Assembly: GCA_905116865.2 (NCBI GenBank)
Contig: CAJHNH020008533.1
Coordinates: 289,153-353,152, forward strand
Direction: 5' to 3'
Source: Candidula unifasciata
Lineage: Eukaryota; Mollusca; Gastropoda; Stylommatophora; Geomitridae
DNA: 64,000 nucleotides
The notes beneath the pieces were generated by a model. The model worked only from the letters and a program-made list of their open reading frames with translations. It was not told the origin of the DNA and made no database searches. The translations under genes were made by a program, and so were the position numbers. This document shows, piece by piece, positions 10,885 through 22,946 of this stretch. Position 1 is the first letter of the stretch. The number at the start of each line of letters is the position of its first letter.

Positions 10885-11022
10885 GTACTATTTGTTGTAT
10901 ACCTGCATCTTTCTGCTGGCAGACATGTTGATGACGTTGTCGTTGATCACCCAAAAATTGTCAAAAGTGAACTGTTATATGTAGATGAGCAGCCGGCATC
11001 TACGGAAGTCGGTGATTCTGAA
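10885..11022 (+). CDS. Astacin-like gene A, exon 2 (signal peptide end and prodomain)
   Basis: The acceptor TTCTTTCTGCAG ends at 10884; the donor is GTACGTGAG at 11023. The 46 phase-0 codons begin VLFVVYLHLSAGRHVDDVV, which aligns with exon 2 of gene B (VLCVVGLHLTSGRHIKNVV) and gene C (LLYAVDLHVTSGRHV). It completes the signal peptide and starts an acidic prodomain. No catalytic exon follows in the window. Without splicing at 11023 the frame runs on for 22 codons to a TAG at 11089-11091, which would give a 78-residue secreted peptide with no protease. Confidence 0.65.
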
Positions 11023-11399
11023 GTACGTGAGAAAAATCAAGAAGTTTTTCCAAGTATTGAAGATTGTTTAATAAATGGTGCTAAAGCCTAGTATGTAGTA
11101 TAAATATCGACAGTAGATAAGTGATTTGAAGAACATCGCTGGCCTAGTTTACTTCATAACCTGCAGTAGAATTATGGGCTTGTTTAAGATGTAACGACTG
11201 AGCCTAGAACCAAACTTCAAAACTGCATTACTTAGAAAGCTAGGGTAAATGAACCTTCTCGTTAAGGGACTATTGTAGTTTTAAGGCTAATAACCGATTC
11301 GAATTGATACAGAGAATAAGGCTGTGCCAACTGTACGTTGTTGAATACAGCTTGTAGTATTTTTAGAAAGGTTGGTGGCAGTCTTTTTGTTGATGGGGT

Positions 11400-11486
11400 G
11401 TCAGTACATAAACTGTTACATGCTAGTAAACATCGTCAAAATATCATCGCCAACGCCAAATGACAAGGCATTTGATGATGATGAGT
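11400..11486 (+). mobile_element. Remnant of LINE 3' tail with (TGA)n
   Basis: ACATAAACTGTTACATGCT, then GCCAACGCCAAATGACAAGG and TTTGATGATGATGAG, match the end of the LINE at 8700-8790. Only the last 80 or so bases remain. Confidence 0.5.
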
Positions 11487-11985
11487 ACCTTTAGGCCCGG
11501 GACTCTAGCTTGAATACTTAAATCCTATGTACATTCCTCGGTATGTTTTATATTGAACCATTTGGACAATCTTCTAACTCTTATAGCCCCTGCCGTTAGC
11601 TTTGGTAGTCATGTCTGTTTGTCTTTTGCCACTTGTGTACTTTCAGTCACTTCTTTAACAAATGTCTTTCCACGTCAAGGTGCCAAACTATTAGGCATTT
11701 TTTCATTTCGTCTCCCTTTGCTTCTCTTCCACTCTAAGCTTTTCCGACGCACTCCGGCTTTCCCCTTTGTCACGATGTCACCAGAGCATCTGTATCATCT
11801 CAGCTAAGTAATCTGCTCTTTTCCTGAGTTATATTCTTTGAAGACATCTTTAGTATTCTTTATATCTGCTTTATGTGATCTTATCATTCGTTTATAAATT
11901 AACACCTCTGCAGCCTCCGCTTTGTGTTTAACTTATCCGCAGACTCCTCGGGATTTGTTAATATCAGTAGATGTAGGTTTATTTT

Positions 11986-11989
<4 letters not shown>

Positions 11990-12060
<71 letters not shown>
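11990..12060 (+). repeat. Homopolymer of 71 G
   Basis: An uninterrupted G run, far longer than expected by chance and a strong candidate for a multi-quadruplex. The true length is uncertain because such runs are read poorly. Confidence 0.95.
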
Positions 12061-12061
<1 letters not shown>

Positions 12062-12639
12062 GAATGATTGCAAAATAAAAAAAGGCCGATGAATGATAGG
12101 AAGACTAAATAACACTAGTTAATGATTTCTTTCCTGAGTCACCCAGATTTTCCATATCATTTATTCAAGTTTATATTTCAGCCTTGCCCCTGTGTTTCGC
12201 GTCCTTTAGTATTTAAGTCCCTTATATTACTTTTGCCATGTCGGCACCAGAAAAAAAGACTCTTTTTTTTATCCTTTTAACATATTTCCTTCTCTTGATG
12301 CTTAGATCCAGCGAAAGAATATACCGCCCACTTGGCTTCGCTTAAGAATTGTTTGGTCTGCTCCATGCGTACCACATGTATGATCTATATTAATAAAAAT
12401 CTTAATTTTCCGGTGTCGTTAGCTCTAAACTCGGAAACTACTTAACCGATTGCTTTCAAATTTGCACACAACGTTGCCTCTGACTCAAAGGGTTACTTTT
12501 TGTCATAAAATCGCAAAAATCAGGAACGACGTAGCTCCAGCAACGGTCTAAACATTATTTGTTTCGTTTGACTGTGCAACGCCGAACTTCCTATTATTAT
12601 TATATACTTTCATTTACTAGATCATCGAGTTTTTGGTAG

Positions 12640-12712
12640 CGTAGTCGGTTGTAAGAATTTCGCTTTCTTACTCGGGTATTGAAGGTTCGATTCCCCACTG
12701 GGTAAAATAGTA
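12640..12712 (+). repeat. tRNA-like SINE head
   Basis: TAGCGTAGTCGGTT (A-box-like) and GGTTCGATTCCCC (B box) lie about 50 bases apart. It has no complete cloverleaf that I can fold and is followed by T and G runs, so I call it a SINE fragment rather than a tRNA gene. Confidence 0.5.
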
Positions 12713-12767
12713 ATTTTTTTTTTGGGGGGGGGGGGGGCGGCTAACTGGGTCGCTGCCAATTTTGTTG

Positions 12768-14540
12768 TGGTTTATAGCTAGGCAGCAGTATCTACGCCTT
12801 TTTCCGTTCGATTTTAGGGTTTACAGCTAGCCTGCGATGGCAGCGACGTGATGCTCAATGTTCATGTCACGGGTAATATTAATTCGCCCTTGAGAGGGCG
12901 GCTGGCACCTTGTGTTGTGGTTTACAGCTAGGCTGCGATATCTGACCTTAAGTCTCCGCAAGGTGCTAATTTTTCTTTTTTCTCTCTTAAGGGCCGATTG
13001 GCACTTTGTGTTGTGGTTTACAGCTAAGCTGCGACATCTGCGCCTTACGCCCAAAGACATCCGATTTCAGTACAGTCCAAATTAGCCTTCCCCCGACGCT
13101 TCACTCGATCAAAAACTATTCGTTGATGATAGACACTGTTAACTAAGAAGGCTTACGGCCCAATTTGGTTTGGGTCGACACGGATGCCAAGGTTAGTTAA
13201 ACATTGTCCCTTCGGAGAGGGAGATATGACGAGTGCGGGTTTTTATTTCCGCAATTTGTGAGTACAGTGTACTTGATTTTTCTTGGACACACTTAAACTA
13301 AACAGTCCGTGACGACAGCATGCGGCGCCAACTCCTCTGGCTTCAACGACCTGTACAGACAGTAGTGACCGTTTTGTGTTTTTGTTGTGAATGTGGTGGT
13401 GGTAGTCGTAGCTGTAGCACTGGTACTCGATAGGTGATGTGATAGCTATTACACTGGCCACATTTACTTCTCAGTACAGATTAATGCTACCCATTTTTGT
13501 CTTGGTGGACACGGATGCCAAGCTGAATTTAACAACAACTAGGCAGCTGGCACGTTGTGTTGTGGTTTACAGCTAGGCTGCGATATCTACGTCTATTTTT
13601 TTCGCTCGGTTTGGGGGTTTACAGCTAGCCTGCAATAGCGGCGACGTGATGTTGGTCAGTTCACGGGTAATCTTCGTTCGCCCTTGAGAGGGCGGTTGGC
13701 ACTTTGTGTTGTTGTTTACAGCGAGGCTGCGATATCGGATAAACACTCTTCAGTCTTAGGCAGTATAGTTGTAAGTATTCCGCCCTTCACGCGATTGACC
13801 GATGTTCAATTACCAACTATGCGCTAATTTTTCTTTTCCCCTTAAGAGGGCTGTTGGCATGTTGTGTTGTGGTTTACAGCTAGGCTGCGATATCTGCACC
13901 TTTCGCCCAAAGACATCCAATTTAAGTAAAGTCTCATTTATCCTCCCCGCGACGCTTCACTCAATCATAAACTATTCGTTGATGACAGAAGCTGTTAACT
14001 AAGACTGCTTACAGTCCAATTTACTTTAGGTGGACACGAATACCAAGGTCATTTAATATTCGTCTCTTCGGAGAGGGGAGATGATGGGTGGTTTTTTTTT
14101 TTTTATTTCTGCTATGTGTGAGTATAGAACAGACTATTACCGTGGGTTCCATCACTGGTTAGGTGGTATTTTTTTTCTTTTTCTTTGTTGGGAGCTTTAT
14201 TACGCTAAACAGTCCGTGTGCGACAACATGCGGCGCTACCTCCTCTGGCTACATAGACCTGCACAGACAGTAGTGACTTTTTTTTCTGAAGGTGGTGGTG
14301 GTAGTGGTAGCAGTAGTACTGGTACTGGATGGGTGATGTGGTAGCTTTTACACTGGGCACATTTACTTCTCATTACACATTAATGCCATCCATCTGTCTC
14401 TGGGTGGACACGGATGCAAAGCTTAATTTAGTTACAATATTTCGTCAGATGATGACTTTTCCATCCTTCGGCGAGAATGATATGATTAATGGAGGAAAGG
14501 TGTGTGTGTGTGGGGGAAGGGGGGGGGGGGGGGGTTGATG
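12768..14540 (+). repeat. Tandem repeat block, unit about 0.8 kb with short subrepeats
   Basis: The segment with ACAGCTAGCCTGCGATGGCA and CGCCCTTGAGAGGGCGG at 12820-12900 recurs at 13618-13700. The segment from CGCCCAAAGACATCC to CTTCGGAGAGGG at 13048-13220 recurs at 13906-14080. The AAACAGTCCGTG to GGTGGTGGTAGT part at 13300-13410 recurs at 14208-14310. TCCTTCGGAG-containing blocks recur again at 14465, 14640 and 14795. The copies are diverged and carry independent G runs. Confidence 0.75.
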
Positions 14541-14940
14541 GCAGACACTGTTAACTGAGAAAGCTTAAAACATTATTTAACGTTATCATTTCTTAACTAT
14601 TTCTATTTTAATAATTTCGCCAAGTGATGATTTTTTTTATTCCTTCGGAGTGGGAAATATTATGGGGGGGGGGGGGGGGCGGGGGGGGGGGGGTTATGCC
14701 AGACACTGTTATCTAAGAGAGCCCAAAACATTATTAAGTTCTCATTTCTCAACTATTTCTATTTTAATACTTTCGCAAGGGATGATTTTTCAATCCTTCG
14801 GAGAGAGAGATATGACTGGGCTGAGGGGAGGGGGAAGGGGGGTGAGGGTTATGACAGACACTGTTAGTCGAGAGCTTCTTTCTTTCTTTTCCATTTCACC
14901 ATTCGGGGTCACAGCAACGCGTGGCAGGGCACAGCTAGTT

Positions 14941-15775
<835 letters not shown>

Positions 15776-16094
15776 AAATTTTGATAATCTTAGAAAAAAA
15801 ATTGTCAGTCTTAACTTCTAATATTTTTTTTGCGGTTATCTGCTCAAATTAGCTCGCTGCCTAATTTCAGTGAATATATGTTCAAATTAAATCATTAGTC
15901 ATTTAACTATTAAAAAAAAAAAAAAAAAATAATTAGAAGAATATAGTACAAAATTAAATCAGAAATTAGAAAAGTTTAGTATGGTAAAGGCACAAACAAC
16001 ACCATATTTATCTTGAGAACTCTTTCTTTCCTATTGAAATGACCGGAGATCTGCATTTACGCTTTATTGAATATACTAAACATTCGATAAGAAA

Positions 16095-16612
16095 AACTCC
16101 ACATGAGAGCATGTAAAGTAGGAGTCCACGGATCATCAGTAGATGATTCCTCGTCAATAATTGTTTCGGCCCATTACCTACTAGACAACTTTAGAAGGTG
16201 GGCCGACCTGGGCTGTGACTCCGAGGCCTCGATCTTCTCCTGCTGCAATTTACCGAATGTTTTATTACAGGGACAAGACACAAATTATGATTATGCAACG
16301 GGTACTGCGAGATTCGAAGTTAAATATATATTGTCGCTGCTGTAGCCAATTAGACCAGCCGGCTACCTTAAGGACCAAGTGACAAGCTTACGGTTGGTTA
16401 ATCAGACACATGTTTAACTTCGGCAATTGGCAAAGGGACACTGATAGACATCTGTCGCACACTTTGGCTATTGAGGGATACGAATTCCGTTTCTCTAAGG
16501 ACTCGGACCAATCTACCGAGGCCACTCCCCCACGACGTTCCGTTGCGTCCAGAGACAGCTCAACGCTCTTTCAGCAGTTTCGCCCAGATCTTTTAGTGAC
16601 CATTCACGCCAT
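16095..16612 (-). mobile_element. 3' remnant of R2/NeSL-like non-LTR element
   Basis: The segment aligns with the 3' end of the copy at 39345-41935. Shared blocks include GTTTCGGCCCA at 16164, AGGTGGGCC near 16195, GTGACAAGCTTACGGTTGGTT at 16379, and CCGAGGCCAC to GTTGCGTCCA at 16516-16553. It is much more diverged than the copies at 39 and 53 kb. It contains only the tail after the endonuclease domain, and no ORF survives. Confidence 0.65.
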
Positions 16613-16729
16613 AAAGTGAGAAAAAAAAATTAAAAAAAAAAAATATTTGATTAACCTTAAACATTGATGGTAAAGATGCTATAATTTGAAGGAAAAAAAA
16701 AAGGAAAAAGAAAAAACGCGTATACTTAC

Positions 16730-17345
16730 ACCAAAAAGCAGCGAAAAGAATTGACAACCAAGCTAAAAATTTTCAAAGCATTAAACAAAGTGTTCGACGA
16801 TGATGTTTACTATCACCCGATTCATTTAATTTGCACAGTGAAAGAATCATTAGATACATTCACGGTATGCCAGAAATATCGGTTGGTAGGCATTTTGTTA
16901 CCACATTGCGATATTCTGACTGTATAGTTTTAATCGCTGAAGATGAAACACAACTGAAAGAAATGATAGACATAATTGTAACAGAAAGTCAAACATGAGT
17001 GTTAGTCTGAACAACAGAAAAAGCAGAATAATTACACAGAAACGGACCTTCTGAAATGCAACATCAAAGTAAATGTAAGACTCCTCAAGCAGATTGATAC
17101 TTTTAAGTTCTTGGGTTCCCTGATAACATCAGATAGAAGATGCAAAAAAGAAGTTAAATGTCGAAAAGTCAAGCTAAGGCAGCATTTTACAAAACGAAGA
17201 ATATTCTATGCAATCTTTCTTTGTCAACTTAGACAATAAATATAATTCTTAAAAGCTATACACAAGTACTAATCTAATATACGAACGGGAATCTTAGTGG
17301 CAGATAAGTGAAAAAGTTTTTTGGAATCTGCAGTGACGTGGTTTA
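16730..17345 (+). mobile_element. Degenerate LINE fragment (RT)
   Basis: The sequence encodes blocks of RT near the active site: LRYSDCIVLIAEDETQLKEM at about 16905-16965, where the YADD position reads YSDC, then FKFLGSLITSDRRC near 17100-17145. Stops and shifts lie between them. The block order follows the LINE at 8018-8790. Confidence 0.6.
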
Positions 17346-18868
17346 AAGCAACAAAAAAAAAAAAAAAAAACGAAACTCAGCATGCCAGTTTTCACAGTAA
17401 TCCTTTACCTAATGAGATCTGGTTGCATACAAGTCAACTTCAGGATATTCCGCACCTATCAGAAACACTTTTCTTGCTCTTTGTGCCTTCTTATCCATTT
17501 TATTTTCTTCCTTATCTTCTCTTAAGCGTGCTTGATCAATTCGACGAAATGCGGAAATACTGTACTCACAGCTTAATACCCAAATTTTTTTTTTTTTTTT
17601 TTGGGGGGGGGGGGAGGGGGGGGGGGGGGAGTATTTCAGTCCTGCCTAGTTCCTCTTTATTCTATACAAAAACAACAGCATTCACATCTATTTCCAGCCT
17701 GTCTCTTCCAACAAATATAGTTTTAGGGCATCTATCCCAAATCAAATGATGGAATGCTTTATTAGCATTTTGTGTTTTTGCCATGCAAACATTTTTTAAA
17801 ATAAATCATCACAAGAAAGATCCTCAAAAAGTTTGATTATTTTCATGACAAAGTCTGGCAGAGGTTTTTTTTTTTTTTTTTTGCCTATGGCACCATTTAT
17901 TCACAGTTGACATGTATTCCTTACCGATGTTCCCAAATGGCCCATACCGCTTTTTTGTTCGTAGCCTCTGAATTTCCCACGTTTGACCGAATTGCACCTC
18001 CATAGTGACCCTGAATTCTTTTCATAGCTGCTTTTGTCAGTCCTCAAACTTCTCAAATTATTTATAGACTCTACCATTTTCTACAAATTATTTACCTTTA
18101 TTTTCAGCAACTGTATCTAAGAGTCTTTTCTCCATCCTCTTCTGGACATGACAAAACATTCTAATTTTCCAACTGCTTTGCCACCATAGATATGGGATTC
18201 TTACTCCTCAAAAGTTTTGTAACTTTTGGAATCTCCATCTCCTGATGAAGGCTATGAAACACCTGGAGATTAGCTGACTAAACAGTCCGCAAACATTCAT
18301 CTGTTGGATCTGGCTGACCAAGGTGGAGGGTAACCGATCAAACAGGAGGTTACGGACAAAACCCGGCACACTTCTGCTGTTCTGACTTTACTTGCCAGTT
18401 TTACGTTCGGCAGTTTGCCACGGCTTTTCTCCACACTACTCTAGATATCAACACATATCACTCTGCTGGCAAATTCCGGACAGTTCAAATTATACTGGGT
18501 ATTTCAGAATTATGAAGAGCGGTTACAACGCCTAGCCGCATACTCTGTTCGAATACATTTTAGTTGAAAATTGTCTTAATTGCTCTCATTTGATGTTAAA
18601 TTTAAATAATTGAAGCTTTATTATTCATCCAACTTCATTTGGCTGTCAATAATTGTTCTCAAAAAGGCTTCCTATTACTGTATATGTTTGTTGTATGTGC
18701 CGGTAATAAACGTTATTTTTGTCTTCTAGGTTCAACAAAGAACGTTTGCATTGCAGCTTTTTTGGGGGATCTTCAAAATTATTTCGTTCGCGTTGAACTT
18801 CATAAATAAAGACTAATTATTATTATATCTGTGTTCTCTTAAAGCACTGACAGAATATGTGAAATTCC

Positions 18869-18869
<1 letters not shown>
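17346..18869. other. Unassigned, with homopolymers
   Basis: T20 followed by a G-rich run lies at 17586-17630 and another T run at 17864-17882. I see no gene here. Confidence 0.4.

Positions 18870-18909
<40 letters not shown>
18870..18909 (+). repeat. Homopolymer of 40 C
   Basis: An uninterrupted C run; G-quadruplex potential on the minus strand. Confidence 0.95.
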
Positions 18910-18911
<2 letters not shown>

Positions 18912-19556
18912 AATAAATAAAAAATAAATTAGTCGATTGATTTAATAGTATTTGGTTCTTTTATTTTTTGTTCACCGCATCTCGTCGAATCCAAGAGTCC
19001 CAGGGGAAAGACTTATATTGTAAAAAAAGGGGGAGGGAGAAGAATTATAAGGTTAGAATTAGTCAGTGCTTATTTCACATTATAAAATTGGACTTTACCT
19101 TTGAACTCTTCGATAGCCCTAAATGGACTGAACAAAAAAAGAACCTATTATTTTGTTCATCATTCCATTTTGTTGTCAAGTGAATATTTCTGAAAGAAAA
19201 TTAAAAAGTATCAGACAAATAATTGTTGTGTTTGCCATTTTATTACAAAATGTTTTTCATATTTGAATGGGTTTAATGGGTTTTTCTCAATTCCTTGTTG
19301 AAGTTAAATTAATTAAACATTTTCAGCTGCACACATTCATTTATTTTGTAATTACCTGCTTGAAAATGTTCGCCGTGGAATGCAAAAAAATATCAATTCA
19401 ATTTACGCAAGAAACGACGGGTAAAATACATAGAAGGTATACTATGATAATAAAAAGAAATATAATTATAGTACATATTATTTTTTCCCTAATTTTTTTT
19501 TTTTTTTTCACCTACTCCTGGAAAGCCACATTTAATTACTGTCATAACTATTTCTG
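18910..19556. other. Unassigned
   Basis: A-T-rich, no supported feature. Confidence 0.4.
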
Positions 19557-19636
19557 AAATCAGTGTCCCTGTTTCATATTGATAACTTAGCGTTGATAAG
19601 CTTACACAGTTGAATGTAGCTATTTTAGTGTTCATA

Positions 19637-20426
19637 CATGGTTTGTCCTGAAAATAATCGGACAAGCGCTGTAATTTCTCACATGCGCCGTTGGTGGGTA
19701 AATCTGTAATGGGGGGGGGGGGGGGGGGTAATTGGGAGGGGGGGGGGGAAGGGGAAGGGGGTGTTAGCTACGAGTTGCAACCAATCCCAGTTATCAACAA
19801 GCAGTTGGAGCGTACAGATCGTGGAAGTAGTGAATCTCTGTAAGAGTGACGTGCCGTAAAACAATTTCGCAACAATTGTTTGAGCGTGTGGCAGCACAGC
19901 TAAACCTTCCGCGAAAGATGATCACAGGAGATAAATCCTGGATGTCTAAGTATACCTGTACGATGCGGAGACAAACATCCAGGGTTTGTCACACTGTTTT
20001 GGTTTGGTCTGTCAGCACTTTTGGATCCAACTTTGCATACACTTTTCGCATGCACAATTCTTGCGTCAAAATTTCGTAAACTTGCGTTTTGGGCAAGCTA
20101 ATTTCCTCCGCGATTGAAGACCTTACGTCACTTAGACACCATCGTTCGACTCAAACACTCATTGCCGTAAGCTGACTTTAACATTTTCAACGTTTCTATC
20201 CCGGATTTTCCAAGTATGAAGCAAAATTTAAGTGCGTAACGCTGTTCGATGAAATCATTCCATTTTTTTCAGGATACGTCACTCGTACAGAGATTTACTA
20301 CTTCCACAATCCTCACACTCCAACTGGTTGTCGACAACTGGAACTGGTTGCAGCGTCTAGCAAACACACCCACCATCCCGACTAGCCACAGATTACCCCA
20401 CCCACTCACTTTCAGGACAAACCCTG
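19637..20426 (-). mobile_element. mariner-like transposon, internally deleted and rearranged
   Basis: The termini are inverted repeats beginning CATGGTTTGTCCTGAAA on the left and the complement of TTTCAGGACAAACCCTG on the right. They extend about 160-200 bases inward. The target dinucleotide TA is present on both sides (19635-19636, 20427-20428). On the minus strand, 20258-20120 encodes the mariner N-terminal helix-turn-helix region (FIEQRYALKFCFILG, then GNECLSRTMVSK). The catalytic-region motif MITGDKSWMSKY lies on the plus strand at 19918-19953, opposite in direction to the N-terminus. At 790 bp the element is about 60 percent of normal mariner length. Confidence 0.8.
19706..19762 (+). repeat. 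G-rich tract inside the mariner left TIR
   Basis: Two G runs with AATT and AA interruptions, absent from the right TIR, so they expanded after insertion or are assembly noise. Confidence 0.85.
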
Positions 20427-21919
20427 TATTTCTATGCTTGATTTTAAAAGTTGGTGCTATCTGGCATATGGCTTAATTGGCTTAATTGCATCTTTGTTGG
20501 ATTTCTTTATCAATTCTTCTATCTTCAGAGATTGTTTTTCTTATTTACGTAATCTCCTTTGTCTGCAGTAAGCGATGTTCATTTACTTTGATATTGGCCT
20601 TCATTCCATTTCTGGAGAATGTCATCTCTTCTGTTTTATCTACTTGGATCTTCATATCATAGTCGTTGCATTCTGAATGTAGTTTAATAATATGCTCTTG
20701 TAGTTTCATTGGTGTTAGTGCTATGATTGCCTGGTCATCTGCAAAAAGCAATTCATTTAGTAATTCTCCAATTTTGTCATCTTTGCTGGAATTAACTGAT
20801 TTGCACATTTGTTTGACGCATCAGTATTGGTAATAAAATACACTTGTTCTCACTGCGCATTGATTGTTTACATATAAACGCTTGCACACTTTAATAATAT
20901 GTTCGTTTACTTCCTAATCCTGTAGTAATTTTCATAATTAGCTCCTATTAACTCGACCGAAACTTTCTCTTGGTCTGCATGCAATTCTTTTTCGAATTCT
21001 ACCGCTCTTTCCACTAATTGTATAAGTGGAAATAATGCATCAGTACAGTATCTGTTTTTCCAAAATACAATTTTTCCTTCACTAAGTTGTGGCTCGATGA
21101 TCGGGCCTAGCCTCTTTTCAAAGATCTTACAAAATATTGTCAGTTGGGCTCAGTCATGAAACTCCTCCAAATATTTTACACACTCTCTTTCTAGCTCTTT
21201 TTTTCCCAGAAGGATACTGTTCTTGCTTTACTCCAGCCTTCCGGTATTTCCTGTATTGTAAAGTCTAGGTTGAACAGTCTGTGCATCCATTTTACGCCAA
21301 CGTTTTCGGTTGCTTTGACTAGCCCAGTAGGTGTATCGTCTAGGTCCGGGGCTTTTCAAGCTTTTCTGATTTCAGAGTGTTATGCTTGGTTGTAAATTTT
21401 CGTTTATGTAACTGATGTTTTGTTTTGTTATAGAATGTTCCTCGGATTGTAAGTTAAAGTAAATAGCTGAAATGTCTGTAGGACCATGTGTGGTTTGTTT
21501 AATGGAGATCCCGTCTCGTCATTTATGATTTCAATTGGGTCATATTGTTCGTTCCTTTTTCTCATAACTCTAGGTTACTTATAAAAGCTTCTTGTAGCAA
21601 GTTTCAACTTTTTGCACAGCTTTCAACTTGTCGCTGTGATGCAGCCATCATGTTTCTTTGGCGTTTCTGACACCTCTGGCTATCATTCTTGCTTCTCTGT
21701 ATTCTTTCAGATCATGTGGATTTTTACTTTTCATTCCTGGCTGGTATATAATTTCCTCTCGTTTAATGATGTTTTTACTTCCTCGTTCCTCATTCAGTGG
21801 GGTGTTAATAATGGTCTTGTGCCTCTCTTTTATCATTCCGCATGTTCCTCTTGTTGCTACAAAAATGCATCTTTTAAAAATTTCCGGTTTCATCTTATCT
21901 GATTTGGTTTCTTTATTTC

Positions 21920-22083
21920 ATCATTATCATCACGCGCCCTGCCGATTGCCAGGTCCATGGTCCTCCAGATGATTTTCACCGATAATATCTCTTCTTGCCA
22001 TCGTCGCAATTTTTTTAGCTAGCCTGGTAAAATCTTGAGTAATTTTTTTGTCGGGAAGGTATGATTCTTGTCTATTGGCATTC
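21920..22083 (-). mobile_element. LINE 3' tail fragment with (TGA)n
   Basis: (ATC)n-like ATCATTATCATCACG is followed by GCCCTGCCGATTGCCA. This is the complement of the family's terminal GGCAATCGGCAGGGCGCGTGATGAT. The match to the 8.7 kb LINE ends within about 60 bases; the remainder is probably the same element but diverged. Confidence 0.5.
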
Positions 22084-22088
22084 CATGG

Positions 22089-22941
22089 TGTCACAACCCT
22101 GTGAGTACAGTCAGTGGCGGAATGGACCACACCGTAGGGTGTGCCGAGTTCTGGTGACACCCCAGGGTTGACGCAAAGGTCAATGCCGTGACTGGCCTAG
22201 TCTGTGCTGTTCACGGTGAAACTATCGCTCAGTGGAGACAAATTGAGGATGACGGGAAAGAGTGAACTCTGTTGCAAACAAGTTCGCAACACGATTACCC
22301 TAGGGGCAGGTGAACGGGTCAAAAGATACGAGGTGAAAGAACACAGGGGGATTGAGTGTACAGCGTTCGGACCGAGCAGGCGTGTTAGCGAGACAGTGAT
22401 AGCATATTAGAGTTAGGATATTTCTTTGTGACTGCATAGAGTATTTACAATGTTCTGTTAGAATATGATAGTTTTTTGTGCTGTGTATTTAACTGGTACA
22501 AGGTATTGTGTTGTGTCACCATAAGTAACTAGTGTCCAGTTACTTCTGACCAGTTAGATCGTTTAGGTACATGTTCTGTAAGAGAATGTCTAACCTTGTC
22601 ACACGGACCCTGCACTAGACAGAGTCTATGATATCTTGCTAGGTCAGTGTGTCGATAGGTAAGAGCGTATCCCGTGCCAGTGTGGTTTGTGCACCAGGAG
22701 ATTGCTTGTGGAACGTACTGGGGAGCGTGGCGACTGTAAAGCTCGTTCGGCCAGAGGGTCCAGGCAATAGGTGGCCACACAGCGGGAAGTTAGCTGTCTG
22801 TTGTATTAACTGTACTCGCAACAAAGATTGTCATGTATGCTCTGTGTGCGTTCGGGTTCTGTGTGTGTTAAAGGTTAGTTTGTCTGTCATAGGCCCAGTT
22901 ACGAGCCACGGACCATCAAGGTCACCCTGAGGTCTGTGACA
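22089..22941. mobile_element. Solo LTR, 853 bp, with 5-bp target duplication
   Basis: The segment begins TGTCACA and ends TGTGACA, perfect 7-bp inverted termini with TG...CA ends. It is flanked by CATGG on both sides (22084-22088 and 22942-22946). There is no internal coding region, so it is best read as a solo LTR left after LTR-LTR recombination. It does not resemble the LTR at 55814. The retroelement superfamily cannot be named from the LTR alone. Orientation is unknown. Confidence 0.7.
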
Positions 22942-22946
22942 CATGG

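Larger units (their letters stand above)
12384..14940 (+). mobile_element. Helentron/Helitron-like nonautonomous element (candidate)
   Basis: The left end, TCTATATTAATAAAAATC, followed by CGGAAACTACTTAACCGATT and a TTTGCACAC segment, resembles the 5' ends of Helentron-type elements. The right end at 14906-14940 (GGGTCACAGCAACGCGTGG, then CAGGGCACAGCTAGT) resembles their 3' ends. There is no Rep/helicase coding region. Inside are repeated units built on a GTTGTGGTTTACAGCTAG core, at about 12768, 12915, 13010, 13557, 13705 and 13860. Larger blocks repeat at about 0.8 kb spacing. A tRNA-like SINE head lies near 12640-12710. The family assignment rests on remembered end sequences only. Confidence 0.5.
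19557..21905 (-). mobile_element. LINE fragment (linker, RT), split by a mariner element
   Basis: On the minus strand, 21900-21640 encodes the charged linker between endonuclease and RT (EYREARMIARGVRNAKE). RT N-terminal blocks follow near 21360-21200 (KAPDLDDTPTGLVKATENVG). At 20808-20545 is the RT core with ELLFADDQAIIAL, then KIQVDKTEEMTFS. The last part, 20545-20427 and 19636-19557, is interrupted by a mariner insertion. It matches the LINE at 2500-2760 on both sides of the insertion. All frames are broken. Confidence 0.75.

Noticed and set aside
12640..12712. tRNA gene
   Set aside because: A and B boxes are present, but no acceptor stem pairs convincingly and homopolymers follow, as in SINEs. 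The same reasoning applies at 3170-3266, 9925-10000 and 28035-28120.
22649..22930. 93-codon ORF with CVCVRVLCVL segment
   Set aside because: It lies wholly inside the solo LTR and shows no domain.
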